57,269 nucleotides of DNA from Candidatus Parepulonipiscium sp. PG-Nuni2H_MBin01 (GCA_001994995.1 MDJM01000083.1:1-57269), one strand, 5' to 3'; counted from the first letter of the stretch, positions 17,189 through 25,680 are shown. Numbers and translations: made by a program. Notes: generated by a model not told the origin, from the letters alone.

Positions 17189-17581
17189 ATGATGATATTT
17201 GTATATGGCACATTGATGAAAGGTTATTCTAATCATGATAGATGCTTAGGGGGCTACGTTGTGGGCCTGATGCGTGGAACTATAAGAGGTAAGTTATATC
17301 ATATGAGAGAAGGATATCCGGCTTTAATTACAGGAGATGACGAGGTTTATGGAGAAATCATGGTAATTGAAGATGAAAGAGCCTTAATTTGGCTGGATGA
17401 GCTTGAAGATTATGATAGCAGCAGAGAAGACAATCTATTTAATAGAACAATAGAAAAAGTTACATTAGAAGATGGAAAAATTATTGAATGTCAAGTCTAT
17501 ACATATGCGGATGAAGATTATGCAAGAAGAAAAGGAGAATATCTTGAGCATGGGGACTGGAAAAAATATATGCCACTTTAA
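17189..17581 (+). CDS. Gamma-glutamylcyclotransferase-family protein
   Basis: 130 residues. FVYGTLMKGYSNH is the glycine-rich substrate loop of the GGCT/AIG2 fold, and the acidic WLDELEDYD holds the likely general-base Glu. Members cyclise gamma-glutamyl compounds or related amines; the true substrate is unknown. ATG 17189 is chosen because the family begins directly with this motif, a weak AGAAGGG site precedes it, and upstream in-frame ATGs fall on or next to the promoter. Single-gene unit with its own terminator. Confidence 0.82.
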   Translation: MMIFVYGTLMKGYSNHDRCLGGYVVGLMRGTIRGKLYHMREGYPALITGDDEVYGEIMVIEDERALIWLDELEDYDSSREDNLFNRTIEKVTLEDGKIIECQVYTYADEDYARRKGEYLEHGDWKKYMPL

Positions 17582-17608
17582 AGCTGTCAGTACGACAGCT
17601 TTTTTTTA
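17581..17608 (+). terminator. Terminator after the cyclotransferase-like gene
   Basis: AAGCTGTC, AGTAC loop, GACAGCTT and a run of Ts; the hairpin begins at the stop codon. Confidence 0.85.
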
Positions 17609-17668
17609 TTAATGATTATAATATGGTATAATTGGTTATAATCTTATTAATAAGGAAAGGATGCTTAT

Positions 17669-18421
17669 ATGTACAATCAGTTTTCAAAAGTCTATAACAA
17701 ATTTATGGACGATACGCCTTATGACAAATGGGTGGAATTTATAAATAGTAAAATAAATGAGCATAATATAAAACCTAACATTATATGCGACCTAGGTTGC
17801 GGCACAGGGGTTATGTGTGGGAAATTTGCACTCCAAAATATAGAAGTAATAGGAATAGATAACTCGGAAGAAATGTTAATGGAAGCTAGAGCTTGTGGGC
17901 AAGATATATTATATTTAGCGCAAGATATGAGGGAATTTGAGCTATATGGGACAGTGGATGTAATATATAGTTGCTGCGATAGCTTAAACTATTTGTTAGA
18001 AGAAGAGGATATAATAAAAACATTTAAACTAGTAAACAATTACCTAGAATCTGGAGGACTATTTATATTTGATATAAACACTCCATATAAATATAAAGAA
18101 GTGTTAGCGGATGAAACATTTGCGGAACAATCTGACTGTGAAGCTTATATATGGGAAAACTTTTATGACGAGCATGAGGGCTTAAACGAATTTGCCGTTA
18201 ACTTTTTTATAAAAGATTTAGATGGAAAATACACTAGGACAGAAGAGTTTCATTATCAAAGAGCATATAATATAGAACAGATACAAAAATATCTGCAACT
18301 AGCGGGACTCGAACTACTAGGTATATATGATGACTATAGCAACAAGCCTTACTCGCAACAAACACTTCGTGCTACGTTTGTAGCTAGAGAAGGGCATAAC
18401 AAAAATAAATTATATATATAG
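17669..18421 (+). CDS. Class I SAM-dependent methyltransferase
   Basis: 250 residues. CDLGCGTGVM is motif I for S-adenosylmethionine binding, IEVIGIDNSEEML motif II and DVIYSCCDSLNYL motif III; GGLFIFDINTPYK follows as a later strand. It opens with YNQFSKVYNKFMDDTPYDKW, as in small-molecule methyltransferases of Bacillota (YqeM-like). The substrate cannot be read. AAGGAAAGG precedes the ATG, and two TATAAT boxes lie at 17627 and 17637. Confidence 0.85.
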   Translation: MYNQFSKVYNKFMDDTPYDKWVEFINSKINEHNIKPNIICDLGCGTGVMCGKFALQNIEVIGIDNSEEMLMEARACGQDILYLAQDMREFELYGTVDVIYSCCDSLNYLLEEEDIIKTFKLVNNYLESGGLFIFDINTPYKYKEVLADETFAEQSDCEAYIWENFYDEHEGLNEFAVNFFIKDLDGKYTRTEEFHYQRAYNIEQIQKYLQLAGLELLGIYDDYSNKPYSQQTLRATFVAREGHNKNKLYI

Positions 18422-18496
18422 GTTAGACCTTGGAGGCTTTCGGATGGTTAAGTACCGATTGTTCGTAGCATTTTAAGTTAACGAGGCCTTTAACCT
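18421..18496 (+). other. Possible structured leader before hslO
   Basis: Pairs of short complementary segments (AGGTTA with TAACCT, AGGC with GCCT, CGG with CCG) could close a branched RNA fold just ahead of the hslO ribosome binding site. There is no T tract and it matches no riboswitch class I know. Confidence 0.3.
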
Positions 18497-18512
18497 TAAT
18501 AGGAGAAAAATT

Positions 18513-19379
18513 ATGTATGTACTAAGAGGAATTGATGAAACTAAAAGTTTTAGATTTTTTGCTGCTAATACTACACAGGTTGTAAACGATGCAACATCTA
18601 GCCATGTTACATCACCGTTAGCTTCTGTAGCGTTAGGTCGCACTCTATCTGGCGTAATTTTAATGAGTCAAATGAACAAAAACCCTAGCGATAGAGTTAG
18701 CGTATTAATAAAAGGCGATGGGCCTATTGGTGGGATAATTGTTGAAGCTAATGGTATGGGCGATGCTAAAGGTTACGTTTATAATCCTGATGTAGAACTG
18801 CCTAAAAACTCTAAAGGTATGCTAGATGTAAGCGGTGCCATTGGTAATGCAATTATGACCGTTACTAAAGACACTGGACTGCGCGAACCTTCTGTAGGCC
18901 AAACAGCAATGCTATCTGGAGAAATCGCAGAAGACTTTGCCGACTACTTTGCAATATCAGAGCAAACTAATACAGCTGTTATTTTAGGAGTACTAATAGA
19001 TAAAGACCACACAATAAAACAAGCTGGTGGAATTATAATACAAGTGCTACCAGAAGCTTCTGATGAAGCTATTACTGAACTTGAAAATAAAATTAAAACA
19101 TTCTCATCATTAACAGAACACATGGAAAAAGGCCAAACAATTGAACAAATAGTAGAAGAGCTACTAGGAAACATTGAAATCATGGCAAAAACAGATATTG
19201 CATTTAAATGTGACTGTTGCAGAGAACGAATGGAAAGAGCTTTAATCAGCTTAGGAAAACAAGAATTAACATCCATTGTGCAAGACGAACAAGAAGATAT
19301 AGAACTTGTATGCCACTTTTGTAATAGCAAATATCCATTTGACAAAAATGACATACAATATATATTAGATTCAATATAA
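18513..19379 (+). CDS. hslO: Hsp33 redox-regulated chaperone
   Basis: 288 residues. The N-terminal domain includes ALGRTLSGVILMSQMNK and the redox switch at the C-terminus has the zinc ligands CDC and CHFC separated by about 30 residues. Under oxidative stress the Cys form disulfides, zinc leaves and the protein becomes an ATP-independent holdase in the cytoplasm. Length is normal for the family. TAGGAG lies before the ATG. It follows a methyltransferase after 91 bases and is followed by a palindrome and a tRNA. Confidence 0.93.
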   Translation: MYVLRGIDETKSFRFFAANTTQVVNDATSSHVTSPLASVALGRTLSGVILMSQMNKNPSDRVSVLIKGDGPIGGIIVEANGMGDAKGYVYNPDVELPKNSKGMLDVSGAIGNAIMTVTKDTGLREPSVGQTAMLSGEIAEDFADYFAISEQTNTAVILGVLIDKDHTIKQAGGIIIQVLPEASDEAITELENKIKTFSSLTEHMEKGQTIEQIVEELLGNIEIMAKTDIAFKCDCCRERMERALISLGKQELTSIVQDEQEDIELVCHFCNSKYPFDKNDIQYILDSI

Positions 19380-19414
19380 ATAAGATAACTAGTTCAAAAA
19401 AATAGTTAAAATTG

Positions 19415-19440
19415 CATAAACTTGTATTTACAAGTTTATG
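19415..19440. repeat. 26-base perfect palindrome overlapping a promoter
   Basis: CATAAACTTGTA, TT, TACAAGTTTATG: twelve-base perfect arms. The second arm contains the TTTACA -35 box of the following promoter. It may be an operator or an RNA hairpin ending hslO; no T tract follows. Confidence 0.6.
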
Positions 19441-19455
19441 TAAATTTGTTATAAT
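19427..19455 (+). promoter_or_regulatory. Promoter of the tRNA-Pro gene
   Basis: TTTACA at 19427-19432, 17 bases, TATAAT at 19450-19455, preceded by TGT (extended -10). It lies 20 bases before the tRNA, and its -35 is inside a palindrome. Confidence 0.75.
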
Positions 19456-19474
19456 AGGGATATAAATTTGGTAT

Positions 19475-19549
19475 CGGGATGTGGCTCAGCTTGGTTAGAG
19501 TGCTTGTCTGGGGGGCAAGAGGCCGTGGGTTCAAATCCCATCATTCCGA
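19475..19549 (+). tRNA. tRNA-Pro (anticodon GGG)
   Basis: The cloverleaf folds by eye: acceptor CGGGATG/CATTCCG with discriminator A, D stem GCTC/GAGT, anticodon stem CTTGT/GCAAG around the loop CTGGGGG, T arm GTGGG TTCAAAT CCCAT. The anticodon GGG reads CCC and CCT. The CCA end is not encoded. The following protein gene starts 30 bases downstream with no clear terminator in between, so they may share a transcript. Confidence 0.92.
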
Positions 19550-19578
19550 TTAATAAATTTAAGATTATAGGGGTTGCT

Positions 19579-20646
19579 ATGCAAAAATTAAAATCGTATA
19601 AATTATATTTACTTCTATTTGCGATGTTCTTTTTGTCATTTAACAATTTCATTACGTCTTTGTTAGTGTTCGTGGCAATTGACATTTTATTAGCTACATA
19701 CGTACTGCTCACTTCAAAAAAGAAATCGCAAAAATTTATTACACTTTTAGGATACGGTTGTCTATTACCCGTGCAGATATGGTATAGCTTATCTGTTACT
19801 AATAGACATCTTGAATATACTTTAGAACGTATAAGTACGTTAGGCGTAACTTATTTATTATTAGTACTGTCGTTTTCGTTATACGCTTATTTAAACGAAG
19901 TTAATGAGAGAGATTACTTTTTCTCAACTACACGCCCTTCTGAGTTACTATACTTCAGTAGGATTGCGCAGTTTAATAGATTTCTAGCCGACAAAAAAGA
20001 ATTTGTAAATAAATCAACTAAAATTTTAAATAGAGAAGTAATAGAAGAAGTACTACAAGAAGTATCAAGAAATAACTCGTTTTCTTACATCAATAAAGGT
20101 ACGCTAACGCAAGAATATTTCCAGCTACTTAACTCTACTTTAGATGACCCATACGTTTACATTGTAATTTCAGATACAGGAAGTGCTACTAGCCAAATAT
20201 TATCTTTAATTTCGCATAAAAATTTTAATCACGTTTCAATTTCGTTTGATAGGGATTTACAAACACTTGTTAGTTACAATGGTGGAGAAAGAGTTAATCC
20301 ACCAGGTCTAAATGCTGAAATGATAGAGTATTTAATAAAAAAAGATGACGCTTCTATTTACGTTTATAAACTACCTGTAACTAGAGAACAGAAGGAAATT
20401 ATGATTTCAAAAATCGATGAAATTAACCAAGACGGAAGTGCGTATAATTTATTAGGGCTATTTGTTCGCAAATCTTATAAACCTAATATTATGTATTGTT
20501 CACATTTCGTTTATACATTGCTACAGCAAGCGGACTTAGCTTATTTTGATAAACGCCCTCATGACGTTAGACCTACGGATTTTGTAGAACTCGACTATGA
20601 GAGGATAGTAGAGCTTGAGTATAAAATTAAATTTAATGATTTATAA
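19579..20646 (+). CDS. Membrane-anchored permuted NlpC/P60-like (YiiX-type) protein
   Basis: 355 residues. The N-terminus has about three hydrophobic segments within residues 8-125. The C-terminal 170 residues resemble the permuted papain-like NlpC/P60 (YiiX/LRAT-like) fold: YIVISDTGSATSQI, the conserved His in FNHVSISFD, and later the likely nucleophile Cys in MYCSHFVYTLLQQADL. Such proteins are thought to act on lipids, amide or ester bonds; the function here is unknown. ATG 19579 is used because AGGGG precedes it and the frame upstream runs through the tRNA. Confidence 0.65.
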   Translation: MQKLKSYKLYLLLFAMFFLSFNNFITSLLVFVAIDILLATYVLLTSKKKSQKFITLLGYGCLLPVQIWYSLSVTNRHLEYTLERISTLGVTYLLLVLSFSLYAYLNEVNERDYFFSTTRPSELLYFSRIAQFNRFLADKKEFVNKSTKILNREVIEEVLQEVSRNNSFSYINKGTLTQEYFQLLNSTLDDPYVYIVISDTGSATSQILSLISHKNFNHVSISFDRDLQTLVSYNGGERVNPPGLNAEMIEYLIKKDDASIYVYKLPVTREQKEIMISKIDEINQDGSAYNLLGLFVRKSYKPNIMYCSHFVYTLLQQADLAYFDKRPHDVRPTDFVELDYERIVELEYKIKFNDL

Positions 20647-20650
20647 AACT

Positions 20651-20685
20651 AAAGGTTTCTGCTATATATGCAGAAGCCTTTTTAT
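20651..20685 (+). terminator. Terminator after the NlpC/P60-like gene
   Basis: AAAGGTTTCTGC and GCAGAAGCCTTT arms around TATATAT, followed by Ts. Confidence 0.85.
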
Positions 20686-20692
20686 ATGCTAC

Positions 20693-20730
20693 AAAAAAAA
20701 GAGAGGGTGTCGCATTTTGCGATACCCTCT
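20693..20730 (-). terminator. Terminator after luxS
   Basis: Reverse strand GAGGGTATCGC, AAAAT, GCGACACCCTC, then TCTTTTTTTT. Confidence 0.85.
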
Positions 20731-20734
20731 ACTA

Positions 20735-21217
20735 TTAAGTTGTTGGATAAACTAAATTTTCTTCTTTAATAACAGTAAGTATTTCACTTAAATACTTCCT
20801 AGCCTCAAAGCGCGCCATTGGTAAATTTATATCAAAGTAATTACCACAATCGCGGGCAGTTGCACCAGGAACCTCTCCATGAAACTGTGCAATAAAAGCA
20901 AACATTTCCTCTACTAACGGTAAAATTTCCCTAGAAGAAGCATTTCCTTTAAGTAATAAGTAAAATCCTGTGCGGCAACCCATTGGCCCAAAGTAAATCA
21001 CTTCATCTCTTTTTACTGGGTGATTCCTAAGAAAGGTTGCTCCTAAATGTTCGATAGTATGAATTTCAGCAGTGTTCATTACCGGCTCTACATTCGGCTG
21101 TTTCATCCTTATATCGTATGTTGTAATTGGGTTATCTGATACGTAATCAATTCTAGATACATAAATTCCTCTAAGTAAATCCAAATGATTAATTGTAAAA
21201 CTCGCTATTTTTTCCAT
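20735..21217 (-). CDS. luxS: S-ribosylhomocysteine lyase
   Basis: 160 residues. It splits S-ribosylhomocysteine to homocysteine and the AI-2 precursor, serving methyl-cycle recycling and possibly signalling. Metal ligands H53 and H57 (HTIEH) and C124 (DCGNY) and the catalytic C81 (GCRTGFY) are all present. ATG 21217 is chosen: AGGAG lies before it and the family starts MEKIASF; the longer frame begins upstream of the ribosome binding site. It has its own promoter and terminator. Confidence 0.95.
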   Translation of the reverse strand: MEKIASFTINHLDLLRGIYVSRIDYVSDNPITTYDIRMKQPNVEPVMNTAEIHTIEHLGATFLRNHPVKRDEVIYFGPMGCRTGFYLLLKGNASSREILPLVEEMFAFIAQFHGEVPGATARDCGNYFDINLPMARFEARKYLSEILTVIKEENLVYPTT

Positions 21218-21265
21218 GCCTAAACTCCTATATATATTTTGTTGTATATGCAATAACATGGTTAT

Positions 21266-21294
21266 ATTATAACAAATAATTAGAAACATTGCAA
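21266..21294 (-). promoter_or_regulatory. Sigma-A promoter of luxS
   Basis: Reverse strand TTGCAA, 17 bases, TATAAT, with TG one base before the -10 box. Confidence 0.75.
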
Positions 21295-21309
21295 ACGTTT
21301 TAACAAACC

Positions 21310-21918
21310 CTATTTATTTACAACTTTTCTAAATTTATGGAAATTCCAAATAAGTAACGATAATGCATAGTCAAAAATTAAAAACAAAATGTTGCCTATT
21401 ACTTGGAATATTAGCTTTATTGTTGTGCTAAGTGTATCAACAACCCCTACTGAAGACATTAAAATTTCGGCAATAGATTCAGGTAAGTATTGTGATATTG
21501 CTGGTATTATCATTGATGCTAGATTTATGATTGGCCTTAATAACTCTGGGAATAGTGCAGTCATAGCTATTGTATAGCCTACTGTAAACATGACATTAAA
21601 GTATACCAGTTTTAATATAAATTCTATAAATACATTGTTGCTCCCTTCTATAAACGCTTTTATAATCCCATAATTCCCGAAAAATAGTATATATACTAGT
21701 GCGATTTGGGGGCCAAATAATATAAACCCCAGTATGCTACTTGCAATGTATACTAAAATTCCTAGCTTTAACGACGACATTAAATATGCAATAGGCGGCA
21801 TAAACGCGCTTAATGTAAACATGGTTAGCGTATTTGTTGGTATGAAATATACTAAGAAAAAGCATAACATTGATAATGCTACTAATATTCCGCCTGTAGT
21901 AAGGTCTTTTGCCTTCAT
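21310..21918 (-). CDS. Multi-pass membrane protein, possibly ECF transporter S-component-like
   Basis: 202 residues with about five hydrophobic segments. It begins MKAKDLTTGGILVALSMLCF, a pattern seen in substrate-binding S components of ECF vitamin transporters and in YybS-like membrane proteins, but no substrate signature can be read. ATG 21918 follows AAAAAGGAGGGG; an in-frame start at 21981 would overlap the upstream gene. It is 25 bases downstream of the DUF5685 gene and likely co-transcribed. Confidence 0.6.
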   Translation of the reverse strand: MKAKDLTTGGILVALSMLCFFLVYFIPTNTLTMFTLSAFMPPIAYLMSSLKLGILVYIASSILGFILFGPQIALVYILFFGNYGIIKAFIEGSNNVFIEFILKLVYFNVMFTVGYTIAMTALFPELLRPIINLASMIIPAISQYLPESIAEILMSSVGVVDTLSTTIKLIFQVIGNILFLIFDYALSLLIWNFHKFRKVVNK

Positions 21919-21943
21919 AAAATCCCCTCCTTTTTGAGTGTAA

Positions 21944-22816
21944 CTAACTATTACTTTGTTTACTTTTACAACTATTAGCAACTTTATAATACCTATCCAT
22001 CATTCCAAGCGTAACAATATTTGATAATACCGCCCGGTTACGACGCAATGGCAGTTTGTCTAATATCTCTTTACAACTGGCTTCACAGCTATATAAAGTT
22101 AAGTCTACTTCTTCATGCATAGTCTTAGTATCATTTTTATATAAACAATATAAAGCATTAAACTTTCCTTGCTCAGTATCGCTTTCAAAGTCATCTAGTG
22201 CATCAATTAAATAAATCCATTTACCTAGCTTATAGCCAAATGTATATAAATTAGCACGTAAGCTACGGCTATCTTTTCGCAATGGATATGGGTATAGCTT
22301 AACAATACTCCCAACTAAATTAGCAAACGGATGTGCTATTTCGTCTAAAGAACTAAACGTTTGAGTACTCTCAAGCCTATGCAGTTGTGCCAAATTTTCT
22401 TTAATCACTTTATTTAAAAACTTTAATTCCTTAGGAACGTTCTTTAAATAAGGTTTAAAGCTTAAAGCTAATGCTTTACTTTTTAAATCATCCTCGTCAT
22501 CTACATCATCAAGTAGCTTATAGTATGCTAATAAAACATTAACTGTGCTAGCGTATTTTAACGCTAAATTATTTTGTATAGTTGGGAACTTTGTTACAGG
22601 CCTACTAATGCACGTCTTCTTTTTTACCATTGCACTAGATGGGCCTAGTGCATCTAGCAATATGCCCATCGTAGTAACATCGTAGCTTAACGTAAACCTT
22701 GGTATATCCCCATAATCTTTTTTTATATGATGGCATAAGCCACAATAATAACTTTTAAACCCATCATACTCTCTAATTTTCAATTCCTCTTTTAACGGCC
22801 TAACGTATCCAAACAT
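21944..22816 (-). CDS. DUF5685-family protein
   Basis: 290 residues. The start MFGYVRPLKEELKIREYDGF followed by YYCGLCHHIKKDYG and RFTLSYDVTTMGILLDAL is typical of DUF5685 proteins of Clostridia. The helical core contains YKLLDDVDDEDDLK and LGKWIYLIDALDDFESD, acid-rich pairs that recall isoprenoid-synthase folds, but no enzyme activity is established. The CxxC near the start suggests metal binding. It is part of a three-gene reverse-strand unit with the Cys-rich small protein upstream and the membrane protein downstream. Confidence 0.75.
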   Translation of the reverse strand: MFGYVRPLKEELKIREYDGFKSYYCGLCHHIKKDYGDIPRFTLSYDVTTMGILLDALGPSSAMVKKKTCISRPVTKFPTIQNNLALKYASTVNVLLAYYKLLDDVDDEDDLKSKALALSFKPYLKNVPKELKFLNKVIKENLAQLHRLESTQTFSSLDEIAHPFANLVGSIVKLYPYPLRKDSRSLRANLYTFGYKLGKWIYLIDALDDFESDTEQGKFNALYCLYKNDTKTMHEEVDLTLYSCEASCKEILDKLPLRRNRAVLSNIVTLGMMDRYYKVANSCKSKQSNS

Positions 22817-22838
22817 CCTAAACGCTCCTATCTTTAGT

Positions 22839-23243
22839 TTATATACAAGATATTAGGTCTCCACCCATACATTCGCAACATGAATCAGCGCAAATTAAAT
22901 GACAGCAGTTAACTTTGCAGCATCCATCATCGCAACAACCACAACAGCAACCTGGCTGTCTATAGTTTGGCGGTGGAGGTGGCCTATGTCCAGGTGGTGG
23001 CCCACCATGTGGCCCCATTAGTTTTACGTAAAATTTCTTATAAATATCATTTGTATTATCTAGTTCAACTGCTTGCTTAATGTGTCTCTTAGCAGCATCA
23101 AACCATTCCCTCTTATATGCAATAAGGCTAGATAGGTAGTGCCATACTGCATTGCGCTCTTTAATTTGTTGTAAAGAATAATTCGCTTTTGTGTATTTCT
23201 TTTGTTTAATTAACTCTTGAATTTCATAATAAGTTAAATCCAT
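22839..23243 (-). CDS. Small TPR-like protein with Pro-rich linker and Cys-rich tail
   Basis: 134 residues. Residues 1-75 are two or three helix-turn-helix repeats of TPR type (YTKANYSLQQI, AVWHYLSSLIAYKREWFDAAKRH). Then a Gly/Pro-rich linker (GGPPPGHRPPPPP) and a tail in which about 15 of the last 40 residues are Cys, in CCxC and CC clusters. I know no function; metal binding or a membrane-anchored, acylated tail are possible. It directly precedes the DUF5685 gene (22 bases), and AAAGGAG precedes its ATG. Confidence 0.65.
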   Translation of the reverse strand: MDLTYYEIQELIKQKKYTKANYSLQQIKERNAVWHYLSSLIAYKREWFDAAKRHIKQAVELDNTNDIYKKFYVKLMGPHGGPPPGHRPPPPPNYRQPGCCCGCCDDGCCKVNCCHLICADSCCECMGGDLISCI

Positions 23244-23299
23244 AAAATCACTCCTTTCTACACTGTATATTATACATTATAATATATAATTAGTCTATC

Positions 23300-23328
23300 T
23301 TGATTTTACTAGGAGAATTTGTTAATAT
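23300..23328 (+). promoter_or_regulatory. Promoter of trpS
   Basis: TTGATT at 23300-23305, 17 bases, TAATAT at 23323-23328, preceded by TGT. The leader is too short for a T-box. Confidence 0.55.
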
Positions 23329-23361
23329 AGATAGAAATTAAAATAAGAGGAGTTTCTTTCC

Positions 23362-24363
23362 ATGGACAAAAAAACAATTTTTAGTGGTATGCAACCATCA
23401 GGTGCTATTACTTTAGGTAATTATTTAGGAGCTTTGAAGAATTGGACCACTTTACAAGATGAATATAATTGTTTGTATTGTATTGTAGATATGCATGCTA
23501 TTACAGTAAGACAAGACCCCACACAGCTACGACAAAGCTCCCGTAATTTATTAATGCAGTACATTGCCGCGGGGCTAGACCCAACTAAAAATATCATTTA
23601 TTACCAGTCCCATGTCCCAGCTCATGCCGAGCTTGCTTGGATTTTAAACTGCTATACCTATATGGGCGAGCTTAATAGGATGACTCAGTTTAAAGACAAG
23701 TCTAAAAGCCATAGTGATAACATTAATGCTGGGCTATACACTTACCCAGCTTTAATGGCCGCAGATATATTGCTTTACCAAACGGATTTAGTGCCAGTTG
23801 GAGTTGACCAGAAACAACATTTGGAGTTATCTCGCGATATTGCTCAGCGCTTTAATTCTATTTACGGTGATGTATTTACTGTTCCTGAACCTTATATTGG
23901 GAAGGTAGGTGCTAAGATTATGAGTTTGCAAGAACCTGTTAAGAAAATGTCTAAATCAGATGATGATATAAACGCCACAATCAATTTAACAGACGACCCT
24001 GCTACTATAATAAGGAAGTTTAAGCGAGCGGTTACAGATAATTTAGCGCAAGTTAAATATGATGAAATTGCACAACCGGGGATTAGTAACTTAATGGCTA
24101 TATATAGCGCTATTACTGGCGATAGTTATGAAAGTATACAAAATGAATTTGAAGGAAAAGGGTATGGAGACTTTAAACTGCGAGTTGCAGAAGCTGTAAT
24201 TAGCGAACTAGAACCTTTACAACAACGATATAAGCAACTGTCTGCTGATAAGAATTATATTGATACAATTATAAAAGAAAATGCTTCTAAAGCAAACTAT
24301 TTAGCTACAAAAACATTACGTAAAGTTCAAAAGAAAATAGGATTTCCACCAATAGTTAGATAG
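23362..24363 (+). CDS. trpS: Tryptophanyl-tRNA synthetase
   Basis: 333 residues, class I synthetase that charges tRNA-Trp with tryptophan. GMQPSGAITLGNYLGALKNW carries the HIGH-equivalent motif and KKMSKSDDD is the KMSKS loop; VDMHAITV and PVGVDQKQHLELSRD line the tryptophan pocket. Full length for the bacterial type. AGAGGAG lies before the ATG, and no T-box leader is visible. Confidence 0.96.
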   Translation: MDKKTIFSGMQPSGAITLGNYLGALKNWTTLQDEYNCLYCIVDMHAITVRQDPTQLRQSSRNLLMQYIAAGLDPTKNIIYYQSHVPAHAELAWILNCYTYMGELNRMTQFKDKSKSHSDNINAGLYTYPALMAADILLYQTDLVPVGVDQKQHLELSRDIAQRFNSIYGDVFTVPEPYIGKVGAKIMSLQEPVKKMSKSDDDINATINLTDDPATIIRKFKRAVTDNLAQVKYDEIAQPGISNLMAIYSAITGDSYESIQNEFEGKGYGDFKLRVAEAVISELEPLQQRYKQLSADKNYIDTIIKENASKANYLATKTLRKVQKKIGFPPIVR

Positions 24364-24478
24364 AAATTGAGATAAAATTAACGACTATTTATTAGATTTT
24401 TTTGTTTGTATAAATTTAATAAAATATTAAATAAATTGGGTGATAGAAGATAGTAAAAAGGCATATATTTTAAAAGGC

Positions 24479-24508
24479 AAAAAAAAGATAGGTACTCACC
24501 TATCTTTT
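24479..24508 (-). terminator. Terminator of the YitT-family gene
   Basis: Arms AAGATAGGT/ACCTATCTT around ACTC, with the T tract on the reverse strand; the hairpin overlaps the stop codon of the gene it ends. Confidence 0.8.
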
Positions 24509-25463
24509 AGTGTTTTTTATCGTCCTCAAAATTCTCTTTATACTTTTCAATATATTCGTCAATATGTTTTGCTATAGCATTATCTTTATCTTTATGATTA
24601 GCAGGAAGTTCTACAGTATCTGTTGGAATAAATCCTTTACCTTGACCAATAACTTGGAAAGCTTCTGATATTGTCATAAATGCATTTGGGTCATGCTGAA
24701 TAACTATATTTCTAACTTTAGCAACCTCGCGAACACCCACATTCATATATAGTATAAATTTGCTTTTTTGAGTATAAGCTCCAACAGCAGGAATTATAGT
24801 AATCCCTCGATTTACACTAGCCAATAGAGCTTTATAAACAAGTTCTTTATGCTCTTCATCCGTGATAATATAGATAGTCCTCTTTTTATGGATACCATCT
24901 ATAACATAGTGCACAACTTGGGTGCTAACAAACATAGTAGACAGTGTTAGCACTGATAAATCTACACCAAAATAAATTAGTGAAAGTATCATAATACATC
25001 CGTTAATAGCAAAAGTAATAGTAGAAATACTAAGCGAAAAATATTTATTAACAATTTTAGCAATAATATCAATACCACCTGTGGAACCTTCTGCCCGGAA
25101 TATAATACCTGTGCCAAGTCCATGTATTAGACCTCCCAAAACCATAACCGTTAAAGGCTCTACAGTTTCAATCTGCATGCCATAAGTAATTTCTAGCCAC
25201 GTTGATAAAGATAGCATACCAAACAAGCTATATGCTACAAAACGCTTGTTCAAAAAAATGACAGCAAGTACAAATAGAGGTATATTAAGACAAATAACCA
25301 TAATACTAATATTAGTACCAAAAACGATGTTACTAAACATAGCTATACCGCTAAGGCCACCACTAAGTAATTTATTAGGCAAAAGTATTGCGTTAGTAGA
25401 GATAGACAGCAGAAAAGTACCTACTAAAATAGATATAATTTGATGAACTTTTTTTCGTTTCAT
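24507..25463 (-). CDS. YitT-family membrane protein (YitT plus DUF2179)
   Basis: 318 residues. The first ~190 hold five or six membrane segments with the family pattern NAILLPNKLLSGGLSGIAM and GTGIIFRAEGSTGGIDIIAKI. The cytoplasmic DUF2179 domain follows (residues ~200-290), with YIITDEEHKEL, GITIIPAVGAYT and a final GKGF. Function is unknown; a transporter or small-molecule sensor is suspected. The last 30 residues are highly charged. GAAAGGAG precedes the ATG. Confidence 0.85.
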   Translation of the reverse strand: MKRKKVHQIISILVGTFLLSISTNAILLPNKLLSGGLSGIAMFSNIVFGTNISIMVICLNIPLFVLAVIFLNKRFVAYSLFGMLSLSTWLEITYGMQIETVEPLTVMVLGGLIHGLGTGIIFRAEGSTGGIDIIAKIVNKYFSLSISTITFAINGCIMILSLIYFGVDLSVLTLSTMFVSTQVVHYVIDGIHKKRTIYIITDEEHKELVYKALLASVNRGITIIPAVGAYTQKSKFILYMNVGVREVAKVRNIVIQHDPNAFMTISEAFQVIGQGKGFIPTDTVELPANHKDKDNAIAKHIDEYIEKYKENFEDDKKH

Positions 25464-25680
25464 ACTCTGACTCCTTTCTAGTTCTAATGTGAAGATAATA
25501 TTAAGTTAACGGCTATATTTAGTATAACTTAATTATCTTAAAATGAACAGATATATTATTATTTATCTGTAACAAAAAATCAATGGATAAAATGGTAATT
25601 ATTTTATTTAGAGTTAGATATAAACAGGGTTTAGGAGTAATATAATAGTTAATAATGTGTAAAGTTAAAGGAGATATATT

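Noticed and set aside
23244-23361. T-box leader for trpS
   Set aside because: Only 118 bases are available and no T-box sequence or terminator/antiterminator pair is present.
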